Below are positions 17,801 to 27,370 of a stretch of 64,000 bases of DNA, one piece after another. How positions within the stretch are numbered: the stretch's first letter is position 1; every line of letters begins with the position of its first letter. The DNA comes from Apostichopus japonicus (taxonomy: Eukaryota > Echinodermata > Holothuroidea > Aspidochirotida > Stichopodidae). Position numbers and translations under genes: made by a program. The stretch is from assembly GCF_037975245.1 (NCBI RefSeq), contig NC_092576.1, positions 33,334,611 to 33,398,610 of the forward strand. Reading direction: 5' to 3'. The notes under the pieces were generated by a model. That model had not been told where the DNA came from. It did not search any database and was given only the letters and a program-made list of their open reading frames with translations.

Positions 17801-19526
17801 CTACTGAGATCAACACACACACCCGCACGAATAGGAGAGAAGCTTAGACAAATAGGATGTTTTAAAATATCAATATGCCCATCATGCAAAAGCGCCCTCT
17901 CAAATATGCGACAAAGTAATAACACGAATAGTTGTGATGATCATTTTCGATATTATTGACGATATCATATTATTAGCCAATGAACAACATATATTTACAC
18001 AGTGTCAATGTCAGATTTTAATCGTGAAGTAATTTATTTCATATAACTTTACTTTTTGTTAATTCAACTGATCTTTCCTTTTTCCATTCTCGTAAACTTT
18101 TATTCTGATTTGGAATTAAGTATTTCGTTTAATAGTTCTACAGTATTCAGGAATATTTTACATGTTTGAGATCTGATTAGAGTTAAATGTTCCATTTTGT
18201 TATATTTTTATTGTCTGCAGGAATGTATGCCCATGTTCTACATTGGTGCTCCGAGAATCATGTTTGATTCATAAAACTTCGTTTACACATCGTCCTCTTC
18301 CCACGAAAAATATATTTACACATTCGCGTTTCTCAGTCTATTTTGGGTACTTTTCGAGGAGTTTGAACTAAAACTTTACTACATTCTTATGACAGGTCAT
18401 ATTCAAACAGCACCACATTAAAATAAATGAGACCAATCTAAGAGACCATATAAGAGACCAATAAACATTCATAGCTAGTTGTGAACCAGTTCCAATATAT
18501 ATAATCAGTTTCCGGTTATGAATATATAAATGATTGATTGTTTCTTTACAAAGTAGAGTTGATTGTTTGTATTTTGTTGATCAATTACGCGTTTGTTCTT
18601 TTTTTTGTGGGGGGGGGGTTATGAATTCCTATGTTCCTACTTTGATTAATGGAAGACTATTTTCTATAATTTATCTTTATCGTTTCTCTAACGCTCATCT
18701 CTGATATCAGCAGACTGTCACCAATTTATCACAGCTTGCTACATATAATGCAGGTACTATCGTCCGTGTTAGGCATGCGTAGACTTAACCTTTTCTATCA
18801 TGTTATTATATGAGCTGGAAATAGCTTTAAAGTCGAACACCTATGTTTCTGACACATCTTTATATGAAAGATATGTTGGTACCTCGTCCTTAAGTTTAAC
18901 TGTATTTGCAAAAGCCACATTGATGATAAAGAATTCCCCATTATACACCAATCCTTCAGATATTGTCACTGTACGTGTTCTGAAACAAATTTCTCCAAAC
19001 TGTTTATGTTATAACCATACATTCACATTCTAGTCAGGTCAAACCACCGATTATGAGTGTAATACAATACCCATCAACCTACCGTATCATTATACTGTGT
19101 ATCTGCTATTTCCTGTCTAGCACCAAGGCGCTGTAGTGAAAAGCAAGAGAAACGATGATCAGACTAATACATATATGACGTCATAAACATCACCGAGACA
19201 GTGATAAGTCGAATCGTGAAATATTTCGTTCAGTAAAAAAAGAGAGTAAATACTCGACGAGGATAAAACAATAAGAAGATGAACATCATTTGTTACACAT
19301 TCAGTTTATCTTTCAGATTAGGAGATCAGCATGAAATACATCATTAATAAAAGCAAATGTTTGAAATAAAGTTTTATTTCACGAGGAACGACAGCGGCTT
19401 TCAATCAATGTGCATGTTTTTCCATTTGTGTTATTTATGTTGATTGTATACATGTATGGATTTTTTAACATGGAAACATGTTGGTAGATATATACTCACC
19501 CACATACTTACACAACTTACACACCC

Positions 19527-19529
<3 letters not shown>

Positions 19530-19606
<77 letters not shown>
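19530..19606. repeat. (AT)n microsatellite
   Basis: About 76 bp of alternating AT, followed by degenerate ATTATATATTATATATATAT sequence to about 19640. Confidence 0.97.
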
Positions 19607-19609
<3 letters not shown>

Positions 19610-20401
19610 TATATTATATATATATGTATAATTATATCTCCAAAATGTCCTCGTTTTGCAGGAATAATAGCTAGTTAGTAGTATAGTATCTACTGTATCT
19701 TCAATCTTCTGTATTTTTTTTTCTCGGAGAGAGAGGGTGGGGAGGGGTTAGGAATCATACAATATTCATTTGTTATACATGCCCTACCGAATCTTATGGA
19801 AATGCACATTCCATTGGCTGTAACCAGTGACATAACCAATCGCGGTAAGCAGCGGTAAATTTCCACCCTCCACCCTCAACGTGAACTTGGTAATACCGTT
19901 TGCTAATATTACAGGTTTTATATCCGTTGCGGTGGGCGGTTATGACCGCGATAAGGAGGAAGTAATACTTGCTGGAGTTAATTATTTATAAAATGTCCGT
20001 CTTTTCCTTTCTTCTCTACCCGCACTTGGTCCCTCTCAGACCCCCCCCCCCCCTCCGCTCCGAGCTCATCTTAATTATTTTATAGCAGCGAGACATGCAT
20101 TTCTTTACCTTTACTTACCAATCTCCTTTGGTTTTATTTCGGACAAGATTTAAAAACGGGGATATTGAGCATATATATTCACATACAATGACTCTCATGA
20201 TCATCAAAGAAAAAATAAAAAGAGTGTAGTCTAGGAGATTATCATAGCAAAAATAGACTATGCAGTGAAGTATAAATACATTACTACGATAAACATCATA
20301 CTCCGCAATGATACATCTATTGCTTTATTAATCGACATTGATAGTTCATTGAACTTTAAAACTGCATCAATGAAAGAAGAAATAAACCTCTTCATACTCA
20401 C

Positions 20402-20463
20402 CATCCATCGACCAGACTGAAGGTTCAGGGTATACGATAGCCTACCACCGGGTCCCAATGAGA
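20402..20463 (-). CDS. Possible outlying D-type cassette exon
   Basis: On the minus strand, acceptor AATGTCAG and donor GTGAGTAT bound two bases plus 20 codons, SLGPGGRLSYTLNLQSGRWM. The end resembles the end of the D exons at 45.8 and 61.4 kb (SLDLQSGIWK), and the phases are the same: one base comes in, none is left over. It is 62 nt rather than 122. It may be a remnant or a diverged member of the same gene family. Resemblance over about ten residues is weak evidence. Confidence 0.35.
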
Positions 20464-22090
20464 CTGACATTAAGATAAATGACGTACAAAATAACATTGA
20501 AGAAAATTACAGATAACTCATGCATCCGAAAATGGAAGGTCGGGTATAGTTTGCTATGTACTTAGCTTTAATATATGAATGTGGCATTAAGTGTAGTAAA
20601 GTATTAATCTAAAGATATCAAAATGCTGTACAAGAATCAGTTTCCATTTAATTGCATACTTTACATATCAGTTACCTTTATATGTACTAAATTTACATTT
20701 ATTATTTTATTGTATGTGGTACAGGGCCTCCGTAATTAAAGATAAGCAAACTGGGTATAATATAGTCGTAATATGTCATAACTATCAAGATCAGTTATTG
20801 AATATTTTCTGTGGAGGTTCTGCAGTTACATTTTTGTACTGTTGGAATGCTAAACTAAATTAACATGTAGCTCATAAGATATGCAATACGATTAAGTGAG
20901 AATGGATTAAACAACTTAAAAGCAAACATAAAAATCCTTTAGATTTAAAGAAGTAAGAGCTAGAGCGCCCTCTCCGTCTATCCTTTATTGAGCTCAATCG
21001 ATATATCTTCGCTATCTTCCCTTGGCTGATTTACGGAGGGACATTTTGTTCCAAAACTAATAAAATTGATAGCGTTTTGTTTTAATGTGACATCGGCATA
21101 TCGTAAACGATATCGCCATGTTTAAAATTAAATCCACATATTTAAACTTAAATAATTGTTATGAATATTGCTTTTGATATGATTTTTTTCCGGACATATT
21201 GTTTTCGTTTTCGTTACCGCGTCTCAATTTGGACATAACGATGTGAGTTTGGACAGCCTTGGTTTGAAACACATGTTACTCCGTACTTCTTTCTTTTCTA
21301 AATGATACATAACTTGTTGTATTAATATTTTTTGTTTGACTTGATGTTATGTTCGTCTCTATTTGTATGAGTTGGTATGGTTTATAGTAGGGACCGGTGA
21401 CTTCTTCTGGTGATCAGTTACGAAAAACCCTGCAAACTAATTACTACCTGTATGCAATAAACACGAAAGAAGGAACTGGTTTCATTAAAGGAACCCTACT
21501 GACGGTCTTGAAATATTTATTTTTAAAAGATTCGTTTAATCTACATATAGCATTTTCTGTACTTGTTTTTTTTTTTAATATCGAATATAACTGAACCCCT
21601 AACCACCCCCAACCTCCCTCTTTTCCCTTACAAAATACGAGACTTGGTATTAATCGGAAGGAAACCAAGCAATGCTTGATTCGATTCCTGACATTTAATT
21701 ATATTGTAAAATTACACATCTAAGATAGGCAACGTTTAGTACCAAAAGTAGGTGAGATGGAAACATTTTGAATTTCATGAAAAAGTTGAGGGATTGATAC
21801 CAGGAATAAATAGCCTGAAATACGTTGCTTTACCCATGCATAATGCAATGTGCATTATGCAGAATTATGTCATTACTATGTGCTAACAACATGTCATGAG
21901 AAATATTTATCGGCCCAAACAAAACAAAATTGTATTATTTTGCGAACATTTCTCCTTACGAAGAATGAATCAAAAGAACAACGTCAGTTGTACTCATTCT
22001 GCAAAACTTATCTGGTAACCTGAATACACAGTTGCAGCTATTCGAAAATCCCAAACAGATTCTCGTAAACCGTGGTACACAAAAATACAT
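20464..22090. other. No gene recognised
   Basis: Non-coding AT-rich DNA without an identifiable exon, element end or RNA. Confidence 0.5.
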
Positions 22091-22093
22091 GTT

Positions 22094-22320
22094 AAGCTCA
22101 GCAATTTTTTGGAAGCCATAGTGCTTACAATCTCGCTAACACGCGAACCTGGGGATTGGAACCTTTACAGAGTCCGGGATTCAACATGGACCTCCAAAGT
22201 AACCGTAAGTTTAAATAAACTACGAATCAAATAGGACCAGGAACATACTAATAATCTTCATTTAACAAGTTAAAGCGTGTATGTACAGATAGCATGTGTT
22301 TTATATTTGTATTGCTACAT
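22094..22320. repeat. Dispersed repeat R1, copy 1
   Basis: Shares an ordered set of words with 26869-27370, including TACAATCTCGCTAACA, TACGAATCAAATAGGACCAG and TTAAAGCGTGTATGTA. A segment near 22150-22166 resembles a minus-strand tRNA B box (GGTTCCAATCC on the minus strand). I could not find a convincing A box, so SINE identity is only a possibility. Confidence 0.7.
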
Positions 22321-22880
22321 TACATCCCAGTAGTTTAGATTTTCTGTTAGTTTTGTCTTATGTGTAATTAACTTTTAATTAGGGGTCAATTGTTGTTATG
22401 TTATGTGTCAACTGTGGGGGAAAGGAGGTTCTTTGATTTAAAGCATATATTTCCATTTTTTTGTTTATGCACCGGGATCTTTATGTGTATTTCTGTATAA
22501 TTCTCAGGGTGTCTGTTCTCAGGGTTTCTGTTTTTTTTTTTTACTACTTATTTCAATAATGATGCAATTAGTGTAATTCTAATATGTATATATTGATTTA
22601 AATTTGTACAGATTGATGAATTTGAATTTGTACAGATTAATGAATTGTAAATTATTGAAAGAAATAGAAAAAAGAAAGAAAAAAATTCTTTAGTCTTTTG
22701 TTGGAGTCATTTTGTCCTGCTCGCAAATTTCACGGTGCTCCTTATGTATTTTATTGTTTTTTATTGTGCAGAATTTGTATAGGTAAGCAATGGTTTAAGG
22801 TTTTGAGTTCAAATTTTCAGAGAAACTCTATTGAAATATTGCAATTAGTGCATGAAGCCAGATTTTAAATATATCTTTAA

Positions 22881-22899
22881 AGTGGCCATGACACGAAAA
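22881..22899 (+). repeat. Left terminal inverted repeat
   Basis: AGTGGCCATGACACGAAAA, adjacent to TTAA at 22877-22880. It matches the right terminus with one mismatch. Confidence 0.9.
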
Positions 22900-23218
22900 T
22901 TTCAAAGTCCTATATTTTTGGGATCCATCAAAGAATCTAGAACATGTATCAACCAATCTGCCAGTTTAAAACTTGATTTTTCAAGTCGAAAATTGAGAAT
23001 GAATTTACCCTTTTCGGCGTTTGAAACTTTGTTTACTCGAAAATTTTCCGATTCGTATGACGTCATGTGACGTCACGTTTTGAACACATTTGTTGTCGCT
23101 GCTTACGATCCTCCGAACATACCATTCACGTACACAGTAGACAAGTACACATACCACTAGTAGTTGCTAAACAAAACACCGATCACAAGTGCGATATCAA
23201 ATCAAAATTTCCTGTGAA

Positions 23219-23299
23219 ATGGCGGATCCAGAACCAATTGCGGCAACCGAAGTTCAAAGTGATAATGGTTCTTCACCAGGCAGTGAAATTGGGCTATAA
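23219..23299 (+). pseudogene. P2X7 ballast-like gene, N-terminal piece
   Basis: ATG at 23219 opens MADPEPIAATEVQSDNGSSP and continues to TAA at 23297. This is an acidic, low-complexity leader of the type found before ballast-like domains. A frameshift is needed to continue into the next piece (23323-23457), so this copy is broken. It starts about 340 bp inside the left transposon end. Confidence 0.45.
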
Positions 23300-23322
23300 T
23301 TAGAGTGCCCTTTCTCATATTC

Positions 23323-23457
23323 GAAGCAGAGAGTGAAGGCGATGATCACTCCAATATTGAACCGAACGTTGAGGGTGGAGCGGAGGTGTTAGAACCGTAT
23401 CAGTTCGAGCCTGTTAAACGAGCCGAAATAAGAGCTCCACAACATATCGAAGAATAA
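23323..23457 (+). pseudogene. P2X7 ballast-like gene, acidic/EPYQFEP piece
   Basis: In another frame from the preceding piece, it reads EAESEGDDHSNIEPNVEGGA and then VLEPYQFEPVKRAE before TAA at 23455. The EPYxFEP motif precedes the cysteine-rich part in invertebrate proteins annotated as P2X purinoceptor 7-like. Downstream, around 23584-23632, a cysteine-rich stretch (CALCYGNLQPICRVC in one frame) may be a remnant of the zinc-binding cluster. Confidence 0.5.
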
Positions 23458-23921
23458 ATCCGTTCGAAACCACTGCAAGGAACATACAACGTGGTAAGAA
23501 TTTATTAACGAAGCTTTTAAAAACAAAATCCAGTCCATTTTGTGCATGTGTTGTTGGAATTCGCGGAACACCCTAAACCGTATTGTGCGTTGTGTTACGG
23601 TAACTTACAACCCATATGTAGAGTGTGTAGTACTAGTAGGGTTGGTTGCATACTGAAAGTTTGGCTCGGGGATGTAAGTTGCATTATGCAGCCATGCTAG
23701 GTAGGCACATGTGTTATTTCATACTCATTATTACTTGGCTAGTACTTTGGCCTGGAGTTTTGCAAATCAATTTTCTGAAACAAAAGAATGTTTCATGATA
23801 CATGGAAGGTGTAAAATCACAACAAATGTAACCATAACTGTACATTGCATGCCTGCTTGTTATTGTGGACATCATGGGCCAACATTAATACATTTTGAAC
23901 TTTCATAATTTTTTTCCCAGG

Positions 23922-24182
23922 CAGTACAGATACATAGCCTACGGTCAACAGGTTCAATGATACTTGGGGTTCCTAGCAAGACACGTCAGGGTTGTGCTAC
24001 CATCATGTGCAGTCCAAAGGATCAGAAGTGATTTTCCAGCCAATGGTCATTACACTGGATTCAAGTTGCCAGGAGAAAACTCATTGTATAGGAAGCCTTG
24101 GTTGAGAAATTCCTCCAGAAACACCTTTTCTAAACTACGATTGTGTTGGATTATCAATCCGTCAGGGTTCCCTCAGTGTTGA
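23922..24182 (+). pseudogene. P2X7 ballast-like domain, C-terminal piece
   Basis: After an acceptor-like TTTTTTCCCAG (ending 23920), the frame reads QYRYIAYGQQVQ, a TGA at 23958-23960, then YLGFLARHVRVVLPSCAVQR and IRSDFPANGHYTGFKLPGE. This matches the end of the P2X7 cytoplasmic ballast domain. That domain has an AYR helix and an (I/V)LPSC segment, followed by RIR-FP and a closing GxYxGF. The TGA stands where a tryptophan is usual. In vertebrate P2X7 the domain binds zinc and GDP. Free-standing versions exist in invertebrates, and their role is unknown to me. Confidence 0.7.
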
Positions 24183-25482
24183 TATATTGAAATTCAAGAC
24201 TTTTAATTAAGGATGAAAAGGTTATTTGCCAGACCCAACATCAACAATGAAAGAAAAGGCATGTTTTGAAGCATTTGGACACAAGTATTGGCGTGACCGT
24301 GATGTCATATAATATGTGCATAAGGGAACGGGCATTGACCTTTTTAGGGGCATTTACCTCCCAGACGTTTGATTCGTACCTTTAATCTGGAAGCCAAAAT
24401 ATCCATATCACCAATGATATTTGACAGAAAAGTCATAACAAAGACCAATGGAGGCAGCAGAACTCTTGAATGTTTAGACTTTGTTTCTTCAGCAGCAGTT
24501 GGTTTGTTTTGTAGTCTTTCTGCAAAAACTCAGCAGTACACCCTGTTAATGGTCTTCGATTGTTTTAATGCGTGTGATGCTGTGTTTCACATTGCCCATC
24601 AGTGTTGTACGTGTCGTCGTGCTTGGGTGACATTTTTGCATGTGAGTTACTTCGTGCAGTGTTTCTTGGTTTAAATAACCCTTTATTGTATTTGCTTCTG
24701 GATTATTCTAATTAATTTGTCACAACAACGATTGATAGCGATGGACATGCAACTGCTTTGTAGGCTTAAAGCAAAAAAAAATCATGTAAGTTGTTTTCTT
24801 TTAACCTCCTTTGATGTCACAAATTACATTAGTGTATTTAAGAATGATAATGTTTATGGAAAGTACAGTTTTACTTTTATGTCATATAATACAATGATTG
24901 TTGTTAATGTTAGTTCAGATTGTCCAGAATGACTGTCTAGAACTGATATTGAATAAATTTTGTTCAATGATTTAACACTTGAACTATGTTGTGTGAATTT
25001 TTAGCTCTGTGACTTTAAAATAAATCGCTTTGAGATTTAATTAAACACCCTTTGGAATAAAATCTTTTTACCTACCTATTATGACCCATCCCCATTACAC
25101 CCACTCCCTCCACAACATAAAAAATGGTTTTCCTGGAATAGGAATAAGAAATTATTGCTATAACTAACTGATCCAGCATATTCCAGAAATAAATTAGGGC
25201 ACTGAGATTTGTTCACAAGAAGATGTAACCCATCGCTTCTGAAGCTAACCTCATAGCTTATTAGTATACAATAGAGCAATGAAGGGGGTGTTAATTTCGA
25301 TGATACAGTAAAATCTCTTCGTCTATTGCGACTTCAGTGTAGTAACGCTAATACTATAGTACTACTAGTGCTCGGCGCACTACCTCCTAAGGATCGCCAC
25401 TTGCCCCGTTGGAGATTTCCTGTTCCCCGATCTGGTCTTCAGAGTAGTTTTTTGTGGATTACTTGACAGAAGAATGACTCTT
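24183..25482. other. Interior of the Kolobok-like element without recognised gene
   Basis: This would be where the rest of a transposase (minus strand) or the end of the ballast-like gene (plus strand) should lie. Open frames at 24369-24674 (+) and 25079-25279 (-) have no motif I recognise. Confidence 0.5.
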
Positions 25483-25716
25483 TTATGTCGAACCGTTAAA
25501 GTCTATTTGTTTTATTTCATAACAAAAAGGAGGGGTCGTAGTATGCTTCCGTGAAGTGTTCGCTGCACAATGGCTAGGCCCAGTGAAATCGGCGCTGGTG
25601 TTGTGCACTAACTTGGTCATAATCGCCGTGTTTTTTTCGTCCTTCAGCCATGGATGAAGGCTAATTGCATGGGTAATGATATTTATGCAGCCCCCAACAA
25701 CACAACGGACCGGCAT
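25483..25716 (-). CDS. THAP-type zinc finger exon (Kolobok-like transposase N-terminus)
   Basis: On the minus strand it starts MPVRCVVGGC and continues through ISLHPWLKDE, DFTGPSHCAANTSRK and a short tail to TAA (77 codons). The N-terminal Met-Pro-x-x-Cys-x4-Cys start, the LHPWxKDE motif and the xFTGPS motif are characteristic of the C2CH THAP DNA-binding fold. The later CxxH pair, normally in a CSxHF context, is disturbed here (HCAANTSRK). The end is also unusual, which suggests decay. In Kolobok and P-type elements THAP recognises the element ends. It lies about 340 bp inside the right terminus and is transcribed inward, convergent with the ballast-like gene. Confidence 0.65.
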   Translation of the reverse strand: MPVRCVVGGCINIITHAISLHPWLKDEKNTAIMTKLVHNTSADFTGPSHCAANTSRKHTTTPPFCYEIKQIDFNGST

Positions 25717-26040
25717 TTCTCTCGGATAGTTTACAACAGTTGTAAAACAAACTTGAAAGCGTAATACAGTGGTTGTTCTCTCAGTGTAAATGTGCGTGTA
25801 CAGTATATGGAACGGTATAATCGTCGCGCATCCGATACATGCCTGGGCTTTGCACTTGTGTTCCTAACATGACGTCATCATTGTCTTGTTGTGAAATCGC
25901 ATTCTCAGATATCTATTTTCGGATGCGAATATTAAAACGTTGATTACTAATTAGTCCTTGAGGTTTTCAAGGTGTTGAGGACAGTTTTGAACATAGATTT
26001 TCTCATAGATTCAGAGGAAGTTACTCTCGATGAGTTGGAT

Positions 26041-26059
26041 TTTTCGTGTCATGGCCTCT
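26041..26059 (-). repeat. Right terminal inverted repeat
   Basis: Minus-strand AGAGGCCATGACACGAAAA, adjacent to TTAA at 26060-26063. Confidence 0.9.
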
Positions 26060-26360
26060 TTAAGAGATTAATGTAATTAGTGCTGGAAAAAAAAGGTTTC
26101 ATAGGCAAATCAGAGATATAATTTTGCATCCCCCATGTAAGTTTGCAGTGGCATCGTTACCCCAATAAGGAACTATATAGGTTCTCCTGCCACTCATTCT
26201 AGCGCACTCACAAGATACCAGTAGACTGTGGTGTCAAATTACACCTCACCAATAGATGCATGCATCAATACCAACATGTACATATGCTACACTTGGGGAT
26301 AAATCTCAACGTTATACCACCCCTTACCCAGTAGTACTCACGCATTGAAAATACAAGCTA

Positions 26361-26535
26361 CGTACCCTCAACATTGGGTCTTTCCAAATTGCCACCAGTG
26401 TTTTCCAATAGGGAATGAGATAACTTTGTATATACTTTGATGCACCCTGCACATGTACCTTTACAGTGGGATTGGTTCTGATACTCATGTGTGTTTCTGT
26501 AATATGCATGCATTGCTTGAAATACAATGAATTTC
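26361..26535. repeat. Direct repeat, copy 1
   Basis: Shares with 26688-26855 the ordered words ACCCTCAAC, GATGAGATAACTTTGTATAT (one base different here), CAGTGGGA and ATATGCATGCATTGCTTGAA. The spacing between copies is about 327 bp. Confidence 0.85.
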
Positions 26536-26687
26536 AAAAGTAACTCTCAAATGTACTGGTATATGATAAAAACAATTTCAGAATGAAGTCAAAGATATGT
26601 GTACATGTTAACTTTTCAGTATTTCGCAAGGTATACCAAGTTTGTTGTAATGCCAATTTAAGACCGGTTTCCTACTCACGCATAAAA

Positions 26688-26855
26688 AGACCCTCAACGT
26701 TTTCTTTTTCCGAATTTCCATCAGTGTTTTCAAATAGGGGATGAGATAACTTTGTATATACTTTAATGTACCCTGTACACATAACTCAACAGTGGGACTG
26801 GTTAATACTAATGCTTGTTTCTATAATATGCATGCATTGCTTGAATACAACGATA
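26688..26855. repeat. Direct repeat, copy 2
   Basis: Diverged second copy of the unit at 26361-26535, with about 85 percent identity by eye. Confidence 0.85.
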
Positions 26856-26868
26856 ATACCTGTTAAAC

Positions 26869-27370
26869 TCAGCCAACTTCATCGGAGACGGAGTGCGTAC
26901 AATCTCGCTAACAAAGATAGGGTATAAAGTTGAGGGTATAACGTTGACTCACAAAGTAAACAATATCAACAGGTTCCTACGCGGACTGATACGACACTTC
27001 AGTAGTAATCAAATTTGCAACAACATTGGGAGACTTACTCGATCTAACCATAGAATGTTATATTTGGATTCACCTAGTTATTCAATTTACAGTAAATTTA
27101 ATTCGAGTCGAGATCTAGTTGCATATCTGGGCTCATTTTAAACTAGTTATGGATGGAGATTTCTCGCCAAATTTCTAAATTGCAGCTTGATATTGGTCGT
27201 ACCCGGGGATTTGAACCCTTACAGACTCCATGGTTCAACGTGGAACTCCAAATTAACTGTAAGGTTAAATATACTACGAATCAAATAGGACCAGGAAGGC
27301 ACTTATAATATTCATTTCACAATTTAAAGCGTGTATGTAGCATGTATTCCATATTTGTATTGCTTGGAAA
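26869..27370. repeat. Dispersed repeat R1, copy 2, with a 270-bp insertion
   Basis: Homologous to 22094-22320 but split by about 270 bp of unrelated sequence (about 26918-27190). The minus strand has GGGTTCAAATCCC (27197-27209), a good pol III B box. No A box was found at the usual distance. Confidence 0.7.

Larger units (their letters stand above)
12935..20401. other. Long stretch without a recognised gene
   Basis: AT-rich DNA with simple repeats. Open frames of 60-84 codons (for example 13865-14074, 15238-15492, 17011-17250) have no recognisable motif, and I could not place splice sites around them. A diverged 64-70 bp tandem duplication lies at about 15866-15980 (units share CCAGATAAACAT and AAATAATTATTAT). 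A 35-bp duplication lies near 13926-13991 (TTCATCGATTATGA). Confidence 0.5.
22877..26063. mobile_element. Kolobok-like DNA transposon (TTAA target duplication)
   Basis: TTAA at 22877-22880 and at 26060-26063 flank a 3179-bp element. Its ends read AGTGGCCATGACACGAAAA on the left and, on the minus strand, AGAGGCCATGACACGAAAA on the right: 18 of 19 bases match. TTAA duplications with a THAP-domain protein are established traits of the Kolobok superfamily; piggyBac also uses TTAA but has different ends. Inside are a THAP exon on the minus strand (25483-25716) and a broken P2X7-ballast-like gene on the plus strand (23219-24182). I see no catalytic transposase core, so this copy is probably internally deleted or decayed. 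Palindromic ATGACGTCAT occurs near both ends (23058 and 25869). Confidence 0.8.

Noticed and set aside
22877-26063. piggyBac as the class of the TTAA element
   Set aside because: The termini start AGTGGCC/AGAGGCC rather than the CCC-type ends usual for piggyBac, and the THAP exon favours Kolobok.
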